This document shows positions 43,299-53,245 of a stretch of 64,000 nt of DNA, piece by piece. The notes beneath the pieces were generated by a model. That model was given only the letters and a program-made list of their open reading frames with translations, was not told where the DNA came from and searched no databases. The stretch is taken from positions 310,001-374,000 of the forward strand of contig NZ_FOKE01000004.1 of assembly GCF_900112065.1 (NCBI RefSeq). Reading direction: 5' to 3'. Position numbers and translations under genes: made by a program. The stretch comes from Cohnella sp. OV330 (GTDB lineage: Bacteria; Bacillota; Bacilli; Paenibacillales; Paenibacillaceae). Numbering within the stretch: position 1 is the stretch's first letter; each line of letters starts with the position of its first letter.

Positions 43299-44585
43299 TC
43301 ATCCTCTCTTCGGCGCAAGGCCGGTCTGTTCGTTTTGTTCGATCGTCGGAATCGGGGCGAGTTGCTCCTCTTGGTCTTCTGCGAACGAGAGCAGGTGACC
43401 CAGCTTGGAACGCTTCGTCCGCAGGTACGATTTGTTGTCCTCGTTTTCGGTCATCTGGATCGGCACGCGCTCCACGATTTCCAATCCGTAACCTTCGAGG
43501 CCGCGAACCTTGCGCGGATTGTTCGTTAGGAGCCGGATGCGCCGGACGCCGAGATCTTTGAGAATCTGCGCGCCGATGCCGTAATCCCGAAGGTCGGGCG
43601 CGAATCCCAATTTAATATTCGCCTCGACGGTGTCCAATCCTTCTTCTTGCAGCTGATAGGCGCGAAGTTTGTTGAGCAAGCCGATGCCGCGGCCTTCCTG
43701 GCGCATATAGAGGAGGATGCCGCGCCCCTCGCGGGCGATCTGGCGCATCGCCGCCTCGAGCTGCGGACCGCAATCGCAGCGGTGCGAATGGAAGATATCG
43801 CCGGTCAGGCATTCCGAGTGCACCCGCAGCAGCACGGGCTCGCTGTCGTCGATGACCCCTTTGACGAGGGCGACATGCTCTTTGTTGTCCACCTCGTTGG
43901 AGTAGGCGACCATTTCGAAATCGCCGAAGTCGGTCGGCATGCGGACGGCGACTTCCCGCTTCACGAGCTTTTCCTTATCGTTGCGATAGCGGATCAACTC
44001 TTGTATCGAGATCAGCTTCAGGTCGTGCTCCTTGGCGAAAAGCTGCAAGTCGGGCAGCCGCGCCATCGTCCCGTCTTCTTTGATGACCTCGCAGATGACG
44101 GCTGCCGGGGCCGAATCGCAGAGGATCGCGAGGTCGATAGCGGCTTCCGTATGGCCGGAACGACGCAGAACGCCCCCCTTTTTCGCGATCAGCGGGAAAA
44201 TATGACCCGGCTTGCGAAAATCGCCCGGCTTGGCCTCCGGATCGATCAAGCCCTTTACGGTCATGGCGCGTTCATATGCGGAAATCCCCGTCGTCGTGGA
44301 AATATGGTCGACCGATACCGTGAACGCCGTACCGTGATAATCCGTATTGTGGCTGACCATCGGCGGAAGCTCGAGCTGCTCCGCCCGTTCCTGGGTGATC
44401 GGCGCGCAGACGAGCCCGCGCGCCTTCGTGATCATGAAATTGATCACCTCGGGCGTCGCCTTCTCGGCGAGCGCGATGAGGTCGCCTTCGTTTTCCCGGT
44501 CTTCGTCGTCCACGACGAGCACCATCTTGCCTTGCTTCAAATCTTCTAGCGCAGACTCGATCGTATCGAAAGTCCAATTTTCCAT
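43299..44585 (-). CDS. ribBA: Bifunctional DHBP synthase / GTP cyclohydrolase II
   Basis: A 428-residue fusion. The N-terminal DHBP synthase ([11 protein letters not shown], residues about 27-37; RSGHTEAA) makes 3,4-dihydroxy-2-butanone 4-phosphate. The C-terminal GTP cyclohydrolase II binds zinc through C-x10-C-x-C ([14 protein letters not shown]) and has [12 protein letters not shown]. Both feed riboflavin synthesis. Start at 44585 after AAAAGGG. Confidence 0.97.
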   Translation of the reverse strand: MENWTFDTIESALEDLKQGKMVLVVDDEDRENEGDLIALAEKATPEVINFMITKARGLVCAPITQERAEQLELPPMVSHNTDYHGTAFTVSVDHISTTTGISAYERAMTVKGLIDPEAKPGDFRKPGHIFPLIAKKGGVLRRSGHTEAAIDLAILCDSAPAAVICEVIKEDGTMARLPDLQLFAKEHDLKLISIQELIRYRNDKEKLVKREVAVRMPTDFGDFEMVAYSNEVDNKEHVALVKGVIDDSEPVLLRVHSECLTGDIFHSHRCDCGPQLEAAMRQIAREGRGILLYMRQEGRGIGLLNKLRAYQLQEEGLDTVEANIKLGFAPDLRDYGIGAQILKDLGVRRIRLLTNNPRKVRGLEGYGLEIVERVPIQMTENEDNKSYLRTKRSKLGHLLSFAEDQEEQLAPIPTIEQNEQTGLAPKRG

Positions 44586-44613
44586 GGCCCTTTTCCCCCT
44601 TGTACCGTCCAAG

Positions 44614-45291
44614 TCAGAAGCCGAATTCTCTCAGCTTCGCTTCCGTGAGCCCGGATGCAGCTGCAGCCGCCGGCGCGGATGGCTGGCCTCCGTGTCTCTC
44701 ATGCAGCAGATGATCGATATATTTGCCCAAAATGTCGTTTTCTACGTTGACCGAAGCGCCCGGCTGCTTGTTCGCGAGCGCCGTCTCCGCCAAAGTGTGC
44801 GGGATAATCGATACCGCCAGCGTCCCCGACGTCCGGTCCGCATCGATGACGGTCAGGCTAATGCCGTCCAGCGTGATCGAGCCCTGCGGCACGACGAGAC
44901 GCAGCAGATGCGGCTGTTCCGGCCGCAATCTGAATACGACAGCGTTCGCTTCATGCGTGCGGGACACGATCAATGCCGTGCCGTCCACATGCCCTTGTAC
45001 GATATGGCCGCCGAAACGGCCGCCTGCGAGCATCGCCCGTTCGAGATTGACGGGTTCGCCCGGTTTTAAATGCTTGAGATTGGTATGCCTGTACGTCTCC
45101 GGCATGACGTCCGCGCTGAAGCCGCCGCCGTTGAAAGAGACGACCGTCAGGCAAACGCCGTTCACGGCGATGCTGTCGCCGAGCTTCACGTCCTCCAGCA
45201 CCTTGCGCGCGGACACCGTCACCAGCAGCGCCTCGCCGCGGCTCTCGATCCGCTGCAGCTTGCCGACCTCTTCGATGAGTCCCGTGAACAT
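44614..45291 (-). CDS. ribE: Riboflavin synthase alpha subunit
   Basis: A 225-residue protein with two similar lumazine-binding barrels, each with a VNGVCLTV / LDGISLTV motif. It starts [10 protein letters not shown], ends with an Ala-rich extension, and dismutates two lumazines to riboflavin. It follows ribD by 3 bases. Confidence 0.97.
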   Translation of the reverse strand: MFTGLIEEVGKLQRIESRGEALLVTVSARKVLEDVKLGDSIAVNGVCLTVVSFNGGGFSADVMPETYRHTNLKHLKPGEPVNLERAMLAGGRFGGHIVQGHVDGTALIVSRTHEANAVVFRLRPEQPHLLRLVVPQGSITLDGISLTVIDADRTSGTLAVSIIPHTLAETALANKQPGASVNVENDILGKYIDHLLHERHGGQPSAPAAAAASGLTEAKLREFGF

Positions 45292-45294
45292 CCG

Positions 45295-46401
45295 CTAACC
45301 TCCTTCTCCGCGCCGCTCGGGATAGCCGGTGACGCACCAGTCATCCCCGTAGCGCTCGATCGACGCGATCTTGATATTCGCCGCGTCTCCCATTTGTTCC
45401 GGCCCGCTGAACGCGAAGCCCGAAGGCGCCCCGTCGCCGACGATCTTGGGCGCGTAGAACAGCATCATCTTGCCGACGAGGCCGGCCTCGAGCAGCGAGC
45501 CGTTCAGCACGCCGCCGCCTTCGGCCAGTACCGAGCCGATGCCGCGTTCGCCGAGCGCCTTAAGCCCCGCCTTCAGGTCGACGCGCGGGCCCGGCCCGCA
45601 ACGGACGATCTCGGCGCCCGATTCGGCGAGCCTGCGAGCAACAGCCTCATCGGCCTCGTCCGTCGTCAGAACGACGGTAGGCGCGACGCCGTTCAGCACG
45701 CGGGCGTCCGGCGGCGTGCGCAGCCGCGAGTCGACGACGACGCGGACGGGATGAAGCCCCGGCACCGCTAGCCGCGTCGTCAGCTCCGGATCGTCCGCCA
45801 GCACGGTTCCCGCGCCGACCATGATCGCATTATGGCGGTGACGCAGCGTGTGGACGGCTTCGCGGGACGACGGGCCGGTAATCCATCGGCTGTGTCCGGT
45901 GCGCGTGGCGATCCTTCCATCCAACGTAAGCGCGGTTTTCACGGTCACGAACGGCATGCCGGTGACGATAAAGTGGTTAAACGCCTCGTTCAGCGTTCGC
46001 GCCTCCTCGCCTAAAAGGCCTACATCGACGGCGATGCCGTTTGCCCTTAGCTTGGCGATGCCGCTGCCCGCGACGAGCGGGTTCGGGTCCTCCGCCGCCA
46101 CGACGACGCGGCTGACGCCTTCCGCGATCAGCCGATCGCAGCAGGGCGGCGTCCGTCCGTAATGGCTGCACGGCTCGAGCGTGACATATGCCGTCGCGCC
46201 GGACGCTTCGGCGCCCGCCATATTGAGCGCGTGAACCTCCGCGTGCGCTTCGCCGCGTTTCAAATGCGCGCCGATCCCGACGATGCGTCCTTCCTTGACG
46301 ACGACGCAGCCGACCATCGGATTGATCCCCGTCTGGCCGGCGGCCCCAGCCGCGGCTTGAAGCGCGAGGCGCATGTAGAACGCGTCGTTCAGCAGCTCCA
46401 T
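45295..46401 (-). CDS. ribD: Riboflavin biosynthesis deaminase/reductase RibD
   Basis: A 368-residue bifunctional enzyme. The N-terminal deaminase binds zinc through HAEVHA and PCSHYGRTPPCC; the C-terminal reductase has TLDGRIA and a LAEGGGVLNG motif. First gene of ribD-ribE-ribBA-ribH, controlled by an FMN riboswitch. ATG at 46401 follows GGAGTGACGAGGG. Confidence 0.97.
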   Translation of the reverse strand: MELLNDAFYMRLALQAAAGAAGQTGINPMVGCVVVKEGRIVGIGAHLKRGEAHAEVHALNMAGAEASGATAYVTLEPCSHYGRTPPCCDRLIAEGVSRVVVAAEDPNPLVAGSGIAKLRANGIAVDVGLLGEEARTLNEAFNHFIVTGMPFVTVKTALTLDGRIATRTGHSRWITGPSSREAVHTLRHRHNAIMVGAGTVLADDPELTTRLAVPGLHPVRVVVDSRLRTPPDARVLNGVAPTVVLTTDEADEAVARRLAESGAEIVRCGPGPRVDLKAGLKALGERGIGSVLAEGGGVLNGSLLEAGLVGKMMLFYAPKIVGDGAPSGFAFSGPEQMGDAANIKIASIERYGDDWCVTGYPERRGEGG

Positions 46402-46451
46402 CCCTCGTCACTCCTTCTTAATCGCTGACTTTGCAACTTGCTCGAAAACGC

Positions 46452-46480
46452 AAAAAACCCGGAGTTCCATCCCCCGGGTC
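46452..46480 (-). terminator. Terminator of the rib leader (riboswitch expression platform)
   Basis: Minus-strand stem ACCCGGGGG/CTCCGGGT followed by TTTTTTG. It lies about 180 bases after the FMN aptamer and about 50 before ribD, and would end transcription when FMN is bound. Confidence 0.75.
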
Positions 46481-46661
46481 GAATAGTCGCACAGCATTAA
46501 ACAGACCTACTGTATGTATGAAGAAGTCGTCCGGCTCGAACGACGAAAAATCGCCGCATTCAATTGTGAAAAGTAGCACAAACACAATCGATGCCGATCA
46601 AATTTCGCATCATCCATTACCGCACTGCCTGCCTCATGAACACGTTCGGCCGTGCTGCGCT

Positions 46662-46837
46662 TCCTTCTCCCATCCAGACTGTCACTGTCGGTCCCGGATT
46701 TTCACCGGGTCCACCGCCTCGCGCCGTCATCGGAATGAAGGGCGCTAATACGGGTCACGGACTGACGGCTGTCCCCGCGATCGTGTCGCAAGGATGCCGA
46801 TCACCGCCGGTGGGGAATTGCACCCCGCCCCGAAGGT
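46662..46837 (-). promoter_or_regulatory. FMN riboswitch (RFN element)
   Basis: Minus strand: opens CTTCGGGGCGGGGTG, continues with CCCCACCGGCGGTGAT, then a longer variable hairpin and GCGAGGCGG, GGTGAAAATCCGGGACCGAC and closes GTCTGGATGGGAGAAGG. These are the conserved RFN segments in order. It senses FMN and controls ribD-ribE-ribBA-ribH. Confidence 0.96.
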
Positions 46838-46933
46838 AAGCATCAAAAATCGTTCGTCATCCGCGGAATCCTCGTCGGTCAAGACTGACAACCTATATCC
46901 GAGTCCGAGAATCGGATTGAACGATTTATAGGC

Positions 46934-46962
46934 ATGTTAGCACCATTAATGAAAAAAAGCAA
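46934..46962 (-). promoter_or_regulatory. Sigma-A promoter of the rib operon
   Basis: Minus strand: TTGCTT, a 17-base spacer, TAACAT, about 95 bases upstream of the FMN aptamer. The 47 bases between it and the ppiB terminator show nothing recognisable. Confidence 0.7.
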
Positions 46963-47011
46963 GGATTTTCATCCTTTCCCATGGCGACCGAAAGGAACTT
47001 TGAACTTCACG

Positions 47012-47037
47012 CAAAAAAACCCGCTGCATGAGCGGGC
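47012..47037 (-). terminator. Intrinsic terminator of ppiB
   Basis: Minus-strand stem CCCGCT/AGCGGG followed by TTTTTTTG. Confidence 0.88.
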
Positions 47038-47051
47038 CTGCTGAAAATCGG

Positions 47052-47480
47052 TTACTCGGTTACCGAAATGGACTCGAACTTGTCGCCGCCGCGCAGCGCG
47101 TCGACATGCTCCATGCCGGAGACGACCTTGCCGAAAACGGTGTGTACGCCGTCGAGGTGCGGCTGCGGCGAGTACACGATGTAAAACTGGCTGCCGCCCG
47201 TATTCTTGCCGCGGTGGGCCATCGCAAGAGCGCCGCGCTCATGCTTGTTCGGGTTGATCTCGCAGTCGATCTCGTAGCCGGGACCGCCCGTACCGTTGCC
47301 GTTGGGGCATCCGCCCTGGGCGACGAAGCCCGGGATGACGCGGTGGAAGCTCAGGTTATTATAGAAGCCCGTGTTGGCAAGCTTCTCGAAGTTGGCGACC
47401 GTGTTCGGGGCGTCCTTGTCGAACAGTTCGACGACGACCTCGTTGCCGTTGGCCAGTTTGATCGTAGCTTGCTTAGACAT
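47052..47480 (-). CDS. ppiB: Peptidyl-prolyl cis-trans isomerase (cyclophilin)
   Basis: A 142-residue cytoplasmic cyclophilin with [13 protein letters not shown] (catalytic Arg), GGSQFYIVY and [10 protein letters not shown]. It speeds prolyl isomerisation in protein folding. It has no signal peptide. ATG at 47480 has AGGAGCG upstream. Monocistronic. Confidence 0.96.
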   Translation of the reverse strand: MSKQATIKLANGNEVVVELFDKDAPNTVANFEKLANTGFYNNLSFHRVIPGFVAQGGCPNGNGTGGPGYEIDCEINPNKHERGALAMAHRGKNTGGSQFYIVYSPQPHLDGVHTVFGKVVSGMEHVDALRGGDKFESISVTE

Positions 47481-47550
47481 GTAAGATCAACGCTCCTTCT
47501 CATTCGCTGTTTTTGACTTGTCCCATCATACTACATTTTGAGAAAAAAGG

Positions 47551-47575
47551 AAAAAGGCCGCCGCAAGCGGCGGCC
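47551..47575 (-). terminator. Intrinsic terminator of lysA
   Basis: Minus-strand perfect stem GGCCGCCGC/GCGGCGGCC followed by TTTTTCC. Confidence 0.9.
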
Positions 47576-47625
47576 AACCTCGCAATGCTAAGTTTGCGAT
47601 GCCTATGCCTTTCCCCAAGCTTTGC

Positions 47626-48957
47626 TTAACCGCGAACCGCTTGCTTTTGGAGACGTTCGGGCAGCAGGTCGTTGCGGGCGATATCCTCGAACGATTCGCG
47701 CGCGACGACAAGGTCTGCTTGTCCGTCCTTCACGAAGACGACCGCGGGACGGCGAATGCGGTTGTAGTTGCTCGCCATCGCATAGTTGTAAGCGCCGGTG
47801 CAGAACACCGCGAGCACGTCGCCGGACTGTACGGGAGGCAGCTTGAGGTCCCAGATGAGCATGTCGCCGCTCTCGCAGCACTTGCCCGCGACCGACACGA
47901 GCTCCGTCGCTTCGTCTTCGGGACGGTTGGCAAGCACCGCCTCATACTTGGATTCGTACAGCGCGGGACGCGGATTGTCCGTCATGCCGCCGTCGACGGC
48001 GATATACTTGCGAACGCCGGGGATGTCCTTGCTCGTGCCGACCGTGTAAAGCGTCGTGCCGGCGTCGCCTACGATGCTGCGGCCCGGTTCGACCCAGATC
48101 TCCGGCAGCGGGTAGTCGGCTGCGGTGAACGAGGAAATGATGGCGCCCGTAATCGCCTCGACGTAAGTCGCCACCGGCAGCGGCGCGTCGCCTTCGACGT
48201 AGCGGATGCCGAAGCCGCCGCCCAGGTTGATGACGGAAAAGGTTTTGTCCAGCTTCGCGCGCACTTCGAGGGAGAACGCGGCGACCTTTTCGACCGCCAT
48301 GCGGAAGCCTTCGACCTCGAAGATTTGCGAACCGATATGCGAGTGCACGCCAAGCAGGTTGAGCTGCGGCTGGCGGAGCGCCTCTTCGACGGCGCGAAGC
48401 GCCGTGCCGTTGCCGATGTCGAAGCCGAACTTCGAATCCTGCTGACCGGTGGAGATATAGTCGTGCGTATGCGCCTCGACGCCCGGCGTCACGCGCAGCA
48501 GGATGTTGACCTTCCGGCCGCGCTCGGCGGCGATGGCGTTCAGCAGCGCGAGTTCGGTGAAGTTGTCGACGACAAAGCAGCCGATGCCGGCGTTCAGCGC
48601 CATCTCGATCTCGTCCGGCGTTTTGTTGTTGCCGTGGAAGTGAATGCGCTCCGGCGGGAATCCCGCCTGCAGCGCCGTATACAGCTCGCCGTCCGATACG
48701 ACGTCGAGGCTCATGTCCTCCTCTTCGGCGACGCGGCACATGGCCATGACGCAGAAGGCCTTAGATGCGTAAGCGACTTGGAACTTGAGGCCGGTCGCCT
48801 TGAATGCCTCGACGTATTCGCGGGCGCGCTGGCGCACGAGCGCCTCGTCTACGACGTAAAGCGGCGTGCCGAACTTCGCGGCGAGGTCAAGCGTGTCGAC
48901 GCCTCCGATCTCGAGATGTCCCTTGTCGTTAATGCGGCTGGTACCGTGAAAGTACAT
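47626..48957 (-). CDS. lysA: Diaminopimelate decarboxylase
   Basis: A 443-residue PLP enzyme of the alanine racemase-like fold. The PLP lysine lies in AYASKAF near residue 54; GGGFGIRY binds phosphate; EPGRSIVGDAG and GKCCESGD complete the active site at the dimer interface. It makes lysine from meso-diaminopimelate. ATG at 48957 has AAAAGGGG upstream. It lies downstream of spoVAF, as in Bacillus. Confidence 0.97.
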   Translation of the reverse strand: MYFHGTSRINDKGHLEIGGVDTLDLAAKFGTPLYVVDEALVRQRAREYVEAFKATGLKFQVAYASKAFCVMAMCRVAEEEDMSLDVVSDGELYTALQAGFPPERIHFHGNNKTPDEIEMALNAGIGCFVVDNFTELALLNAIAAERGRKVNILLRVTPGVEAHTHDYISTGQQDSKFGFDIGNGTALRAVEEALRQPQLNLLGVHSHIGSQIFEVEGFRMAVEKVAAFSLEVRAKLDKTFSVINLGGGFGIRYVEGDAPLPVATYVEAITGAIISSFTAADYPLPEIWVEPGRSIVGDAGTTLYTVGTSKDIPGVRKYIAVDGGMTDNPRPALYESKYEAVLANRPEDEATELVSVAGKCCESGDMLIWDLKLPPVQSGDVLAVFCTGAYNYAMASNYNRIRRPAVVFVKDGQADLVVARESFEDIARNDLLPERLQKQAVRG

Positions 48958-49123
48958 GTATGATTTCCCCTTTTCGGACTGGAATTCGATCGCGGCGTAC
49001 GCATGGACGGGTCGTAACAACCGTCTTCATACGCGATAATCTGAGTATATCCCAGGATGCGATTCGGGGAAATGGAGGATTTGGCGCATCATTTGCATTC
49101 CTTCGCGCAAGCGCCGTCCCGCC

Positions 49124-50794
49124 TTATTCTGCGGGTTGCTTTCCGCTTTGCTTCGGCCTGTAGATCGACGGCCGCATACGGATCTTCGGCAGCGGCCTGC
49201 GCAAAAACACGTTGAACAGCGCCGGACCGTTAAAAGGAATGAACGGCCACATATAAGGCGTGTTGTACGAACGGATCATGACCAGGGCGATGAGCATGAT
49301 CGCCGCGCCGGCGGCAAAGCCCGGCAGCTGGAACAAGAACACGGCGACTAGCAGCACAAGCCGGACGATTCGGTTGGCCAGCCCTAGCTCGTAGCTGGGC
49401 GTTGCGAAGGTTCCGATCGCGGCCACCGCCATGTACAAGATGACTTCGTTGATAAAGAGCCCCGTTTTGACGGCGATGTCCCCGATCAAAATGGCCGATA
49501 CCAGCGACATCGCGGTCACGAGAGGCGTCGGCGTATGAACGGCGGCGAGCCGCATCAGGTCGACGCCGATCTCGACCAGCAGGAACTGCAGGATGAGCGG
49601 CAGATCGCCGGTTTTATCCGCTCCGAGGAACCACAGCCATGACGGCCGAAGCTCCGGGGACTGCGCGTACATGTACCACAGCGGCATAAGAAACATGGAC
49701 GCCAGCAGGCCGAAAAAACGGATCCAGCGCAAATAAGTTCCGATAAAGGGATTTTGCCGATTTTCTTCAGCATGCTGGATCAAGTCGAAATAAGTGGTCG
49801 GAAGCATCATTACGCTAGGGGACGTGTCGACGAGGACAGTCACGCTGCCTTCGAGCAAGTGAGAGGCAACGACATCCGGCCGTTCGGAATAACGCACGAG
49901 CGGAAAGGGATTCCACCCCGTCTTGACCGTGAGCTCTTCCAGCTGCTTGTCCGCCAGCGGAATGCCGTCGATCTTGACCGCTTTGATCTTGTCCCGCACC
50001 GATTCGACGAGCTTCGTATCCGCCACGTCGTCGATGTACACGATCGCGACGTCCGTTTGCGTGCGCTCGCCCACCTTCGTAATCTCAAAGCGGAGCTTCG
50101 GGTCGCGCAGCCGGCGGCGGATCAAGCCGACGTTGGTTAAAAGACCCTCCGTGAAGCCGTCCTTGCTGCCTCGAACGACTTTTTCGAGCTCGGGTTGGTC
50201 GGGTTGCCGTCCCGGATACTGCCTGACGTCCATCAGCAGCGCCCGCGGCTCGCCGTCCACATAAAAAGCGGCATTTCCCACGAGCACGTCGTTCACCATT
50301 TCGGTAAACGAATCGATCTCGCGGATTTGAATCGAAGGCACGTAGTATTTCAGGAAACTTTCCAGGGCGTCGTGATCGACGCTGTCCGGGGTCAGATAGG
50401 ATAGACGCTTTAATATTTCGGTCAATGCGGTGTCTTTGGCGAAGCTGCTCAAAAACAAAAGCCCCGTACGCTTTCCGCTAAATGTCATTTCCCTGATTTG
50501 CACATCGAAGGAAGCCGACATGCCAAGCGTTTCCTTGACTTTATCCAGCCAATCGTCGATTTCGGCGGGTATGACATCTTCCTTTTTCTTATCTCCGGCA
50601 GAATGCCGCAGCCGCTTCTCGTTACGATCATCGTCGTGCTTTGCGAACTTTTCCTTGCCCGTGCGTTTTTTCCTGTCCGGATCGGTCGGTATCAACGGCC
50701 GAATCGACGGTTTTTCCGCTTCTTTCGATTCGGTATCCAAGCGAGGTCCGCCCTCCGTCTTCAGCTCCATGCTTCCGTGTTCCGTCATGTCCAT
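49124..50794 (-). CDS. spoVAF: Stage V sporulation protein AF (GerA family)
   Basis: A 556-residue protein with a hydrophilic, Lys/Arg/Asp-rich N-terminus (residues about 1-90), a soluble GerA-type N-terminal domain (EIDSFTEMVNDVLVGNAAFYVDG), and about five transmembrane segments in the C-terminal half ending PFNGPALFNVFLRRPLPKIR. SpoVAF modulates germinant-triggered release of calcium dipicolinate. It follows spoVAB directly; spoVAC, spoVAD and spoVAE, which normally lie between them, are absent here. Confidence 0.93.
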   Translation of the reverse strand: MDMTEHGSMELKTEGGPRLDTESKEAEKPSIRPLIPTDPDRKKRTGKEKFAKHDDDRNEKRLRHSAGDKKKEDVIPAEIDDWLDKVKETLGMSASFDVQIREMTFSGKRTGLLFLSSFAKDTALTEILKRLSYLTPDSVDHDALESFLKYYVPSIQIREIDSFTEMVNDVLVGNAAFYVDGEPRALLMDVRQYPGRQPDQPELEKVVRGSKDGFTEGLLTNVGLIRRRLRDPKLRFEITKVGERTQTDVAIVYIDDVADTKLVESVRDKIKAVKIDGIPLADKQLEELTVKTGWNPFPLVRYSERPDVVASHLLEGSVTVLVDTSPSVMMLPTTYFDLIQHAEENRQNPFIGTYLRWIRFFGLLASMFLMPLWYMYAQSPELRPSWLWFLGADKTGDLPLILQFLLVEIGVDLMRLAAVHTPTPLVTAMSLVSAILIGDIAVKTGLFINEVILYMAVAAIGTFATPSYELGLANRIVRLVLLVAVFLFQLPGFAAGAAIMLIALVMIRSYNTPYMWPFIPFNGPALFNVFLRRPLPKIRMRPSIYRPKQSGKQPAE

Positions 50795-50812
50795 GCTTGC
50801 CAGTCCCTCCTG

Positions 50813-51247
50813 TCATTCATGCATCGGTTGAAAGAGCAGCCAATCCGCCAACGAGCCCGCCACTTTGCCGAGCACCATCGCGATCAGCAGCGCGAACAGA
50901 TACGGACCGAGCCGAAGCCGCTTGGCGACGATCGGGATGACATTGAGCACCTCGGTCAATGCGGCAGCCAGCATGCCGACGAAAATGCCCTGGAAAATAG
51001 CAGGCGCTAGCAGCCATGCTTTTCCAAGCGACAGCCGCCAGTCGAATAGGTCCGCGCAGTTGAATCCCATGACGCCCGCGAGAAGCGCCGACTCGAATAA
51101 CGCCGAGCGCCGGTAAGCCCGCGTCAGCTGCACAAGCCTCGGCACGAGATCCAGTACGATCAGCAGCGCGACGAACGCGCTCCCGACCGCGAAGCCGCCG
51201 GACAGGCCGACGATCGCGACGAGCGCTTCGCCTCCAAGCTCACGCAT
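50813..51247 (-). CDS. spoVAB: Stage V sporulation protein AB
   Basis: A 144-residue membrane protein with about four hydrophobic segments, including GGFAVGSAFVALLIVLDLVPRL and NCADLFDW. It is part of the SpoVA dipicolinate channel system. ATG at 51247 has GGAAGGAG upstream and overlaps the end of spoVAA by 8 bases. Confidence 0.9.
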   Translation of the reverse strand: MRELGGEALVAIVGLSGGFAVGSAFVALLIVLDLVPRLVQLTRAYRRSALFESALLAGVMGFNCADLFDWRLSLGKAWLLAPAIFQGIFVGMLAAALTEVLNVIPIVAKRLRLGPYLFALLIAMVLGKVAGSLADWLLFQPMHE

Positions 51248-51872
51248 CCGGCTCTCCTTCCCGCGCTCTTGCTTTGGCATACTCTTCCGTAATGACATAG
51301 TGATTCACGTTTTCCTGGTACATGAACATCTCGACCTCCAACGGATTCGGTTCGTCGTTCAGCCTTTTGCGGAAGACGCGGTTGAAAAAAATGAGCATGC
51401 CGAGTCCGACGCCGAGCGAATACGGAACTTCGAACAACCACGCGTGACGGTCCGGACGGCCCGTCAGCAGCTCGATGATTCGCCGTTGGACGACAGGCAT
51501 GTCCACGTCCGCATGAAAGTTCATGATGGCCATACCCGATCCGAAAAAGAGCAGCAGCCAAGCCGCGACGAGCAACGCATATCTCGGCTTCACCTTGCCG
51601 CTTGGCGTCATTTCGAGCAAAACATGCGGTTCTCCGAACGTTTCGACCGTGAGGTCGGGGTCAAATCGACGAATCAGCCTCACGATTTGGAGCATGTCGA
51701 TCATAAGCAAATTTCCGTCTTCCGGACGCATTTTCCAGACGATCAATTCCCGAATTCGGTCTGCAAAACGGCGATCGGTCTCGATCGAAGCAATGTCTCC
51801 CAGCTTGATTACCGCGCCAGGCAGCACGTCGACGCGCCGCCGCAAGCGTAAATATACGATACCAGCCTTCAA
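51240..51872 (-). CDS. spoVAA: Stage V sporulation protein AA
   Basis: A 210-residue protein with an N-terminal soluble domain (YLRLRRRVDVLPGAVIKLGDIA) and two C-terminal transmembrane segments. TTG at 51872 is the start, with GGAGG 8 bases upstream; longer starts lack a ribosome binding site. It heads a spoVAA-AB-AF unit with a sigma-G-like promoter, separate from sigF by a terminator. Confidence 0.9.
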   Translation of the reverse strand: MKAGIVYLRLRRRVDVLPGAVIKLGDIASIETDRRFADRIRELIVWKMRPEDGNLLMIDMLQIVRLIRRFDPDLTVETFGEPHVLLEMTPSGKVKPRYALLVAAWLLLFFGSGMAIMNFHADVDMPVVQRRIIELLTGRPDRHAWLFEVPYSLGVGLGMLIFFNRVFRKRLNDEPNPLEVEMFMYQENVNHYVITEEYAKARAREGEPDA

Positions 51873-51900
51873 CCGCCGCACCTCCAGCGATCGTTTCCAT

Positions 51901-51930
51901 GTAGTATGAAGCAACGCCAGGCATCCCATC
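51901..51930 (-). promoter_or_regulatory. Putative sigma-G promoter of spoVAA
   Basis: Minus strand: GGATG, 18-base spacer, CATACTA. The -10 fits the sigma-G form CATnmTA exactly; the -35 is one or two changes from consensus. Confidence 0.55.
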
Positions 51931-51940
51931 CGCTCCCAAT

Positions 51941-51982
51941 GCAAAAAAGACCGCGCGTCCCGTTAACGCGGGCGCACGGTCT
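51941..51982 (-). terminator. Intrinsic terminator of the spoIIA-sigF operon
   Basis: Minus-strand stem AGACCGTGCGCCCG/CGGGACGCGCGGTCT followed by TTTTTTG, between sigF and spoVAA. Confidence 0.88.
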
Positions 51983-52017
51983 TGGCTAACAAATTACCCG
52001 CGCTTTCAATCGCGCGA

Positions 52018-52776
52018 TTATTGAGCGATTTGCTCCTTGATGCTTTGCAATATTTTTTTCTCCAGCCTGCTCACCTGCACTTGGGAGATACCCAGCCGGC
52101 CCGCGACCTCGGATTGCGTCTGATCCCGGAAATACCGCAAATACACGATCAATCGCTCCCTTTCCGACAAAGCCTGAATGGCCTGCGTCAGGGCGAGCTT
52201 GTCGAACCACTTCTCCTGCGCGTCGTCCGAGATCTGGTCCATAAGCGTGATGGGATCGCCGTCGTTCTCGAATACCGTCTCGTGAATCGAAGTAGGCGGC
52301 TTGTTGGCCTCCTGCGCGAACACGATTTCTTCGGGCGTAACGCCGAGACGTTCGGCGACCTCGCCGATGGTCGGTTGCCTCCCTAGTACCTTGGAGAGCT
52401 CGTCCTTCGTCTTTCGCACCTTGCCCGCCATTTCTTTGAGCGACCGACTGACCTTGAGCGTTCCGTCGTCTCTCAGGAATCTTTGAATCTCGCCGATGAT
52501 CATGGGAACCGCATAAGTAGAAAATTTAACCTCGTAAGAGAGATCGAACTTGTCCACCGACTTCAGCAGCCCGATGCATCCGATCTGGAACAAATCGTCC
52601 GGATCGTAGCCGCGGCCGGCGAAGCGCTGCACGACGGACCAGACGAGTCTGATATTGCTCGACACCAACGTGTCGCGGGCCGAACTATCGCCCGATTGAC
52701 TAAGCGCGATGAGCCTTTTGACCTCCGCATCTTCAAGATAACCCGGCGGCGAAGATCGTTTCCATTCGATATCCAT
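52018..52776 (-). CDS. sigF: RNA polymerase sigma factor SigF
   Basis: A 252-residue sporulation sigma factor of the forespore. Regions 2.1-2.4 (DLFQIGCIGLLKSVDKFDLS, YAVPMIIGEIQRFLRDDG) and 4.2 (QTQSEVAGRLGISQVQVSRLEK) are clear. SpoIIAB holds it inactive until release in the forespore. It is 22 bases after spoIIAB. Confidence 0.98.
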   Translation of the reverse strand: MDIEWKRSSPPGYLEDAEVKRLIALSQSGDSSARDTLVSSNIRLVWSVVQRFAGRGYDPDDLFQIGCIGLLKSVDKFDLSYEVKFSTYAVPMIIGEIQRFLRDDGTLKVSRSLKEMAGKVRKTKDELSKVLGRQPTIGEVAERLGVTPEEIVFAQEANKPPTSIHETVFENDGDPITLMDQISDDAQEKWFDKLALTQAIQALSERERLIVYLRYFRDQTQSEVAGRLGISQVQVSRLEKKILQSIKEQIAQ

Positions 52777-52798
52777 GCCCCCAACCCCTGCCGCGGTA

Positions 52799-53245
52799 TT
52801 AGTTGAACAATGCTTTTTTGGACTCGATGCGCTTCTTCATTTTGAGGCTTGTCCCTTGGCGCGGCGCGCTCGTCGCCTCGAATTCGTCCATGAAGTTTTC
52901 CATGATCGTGAAGCCCATGCCCGAGCGCTCCAGCTCCGGCCTCGAAGTGAACAACGGCTGACGCGCGATATCGAGGTCTTCGATGCCCCGGCCTTCGTCG
53001 CGGATCAAGATCGAGATCGTATCGCCCGCAATCTCTACTTCGAGATGAACGATGCCCGCAGGGTCGTTGTCATAGCCGTGAATAATGGAGTTGGTGACCG
53101 CCTCCGATACGACCGTCTTAATATCGTTGATCTGTTCCATCGTCGGATCGAGCTGCGACACGAAGGCCGCGACCGCGACCCGCGCGAAAGCTTCGTTTTC
53201 CGATCTTGCGGCAAAGGAAAGTTTCATATGGTTGTCGATGCTCAT
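52799..53245 (-). CDS. spoIIAB: Anti-sigma F factor SpoIIAB
   Basis: A 148-residue GHKL kinase. The N-box ([14 protein letters not shown]) and G1 box ([11 protein letters not shown]), plus GMGFTIM, bind ATP. It binds SigF or phosphorylates SpoIIAA. It overlaps the spoIIAA stop by 4 bases. Confidence 0.98.
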   Translation of the reverse strand: MSIDNHMKLSFAARSENEAFARVAVAAFVSQLDPTMEQINDIKTVVSEAVTNSIIHGYDNDPAGIVHLEVEIAGDTISILIRDEGRGIEDLDIARQPLFTSRPELERSGMGFTIMENFMDEFEATSAPRQGTSLKMKKRIESKKALFN

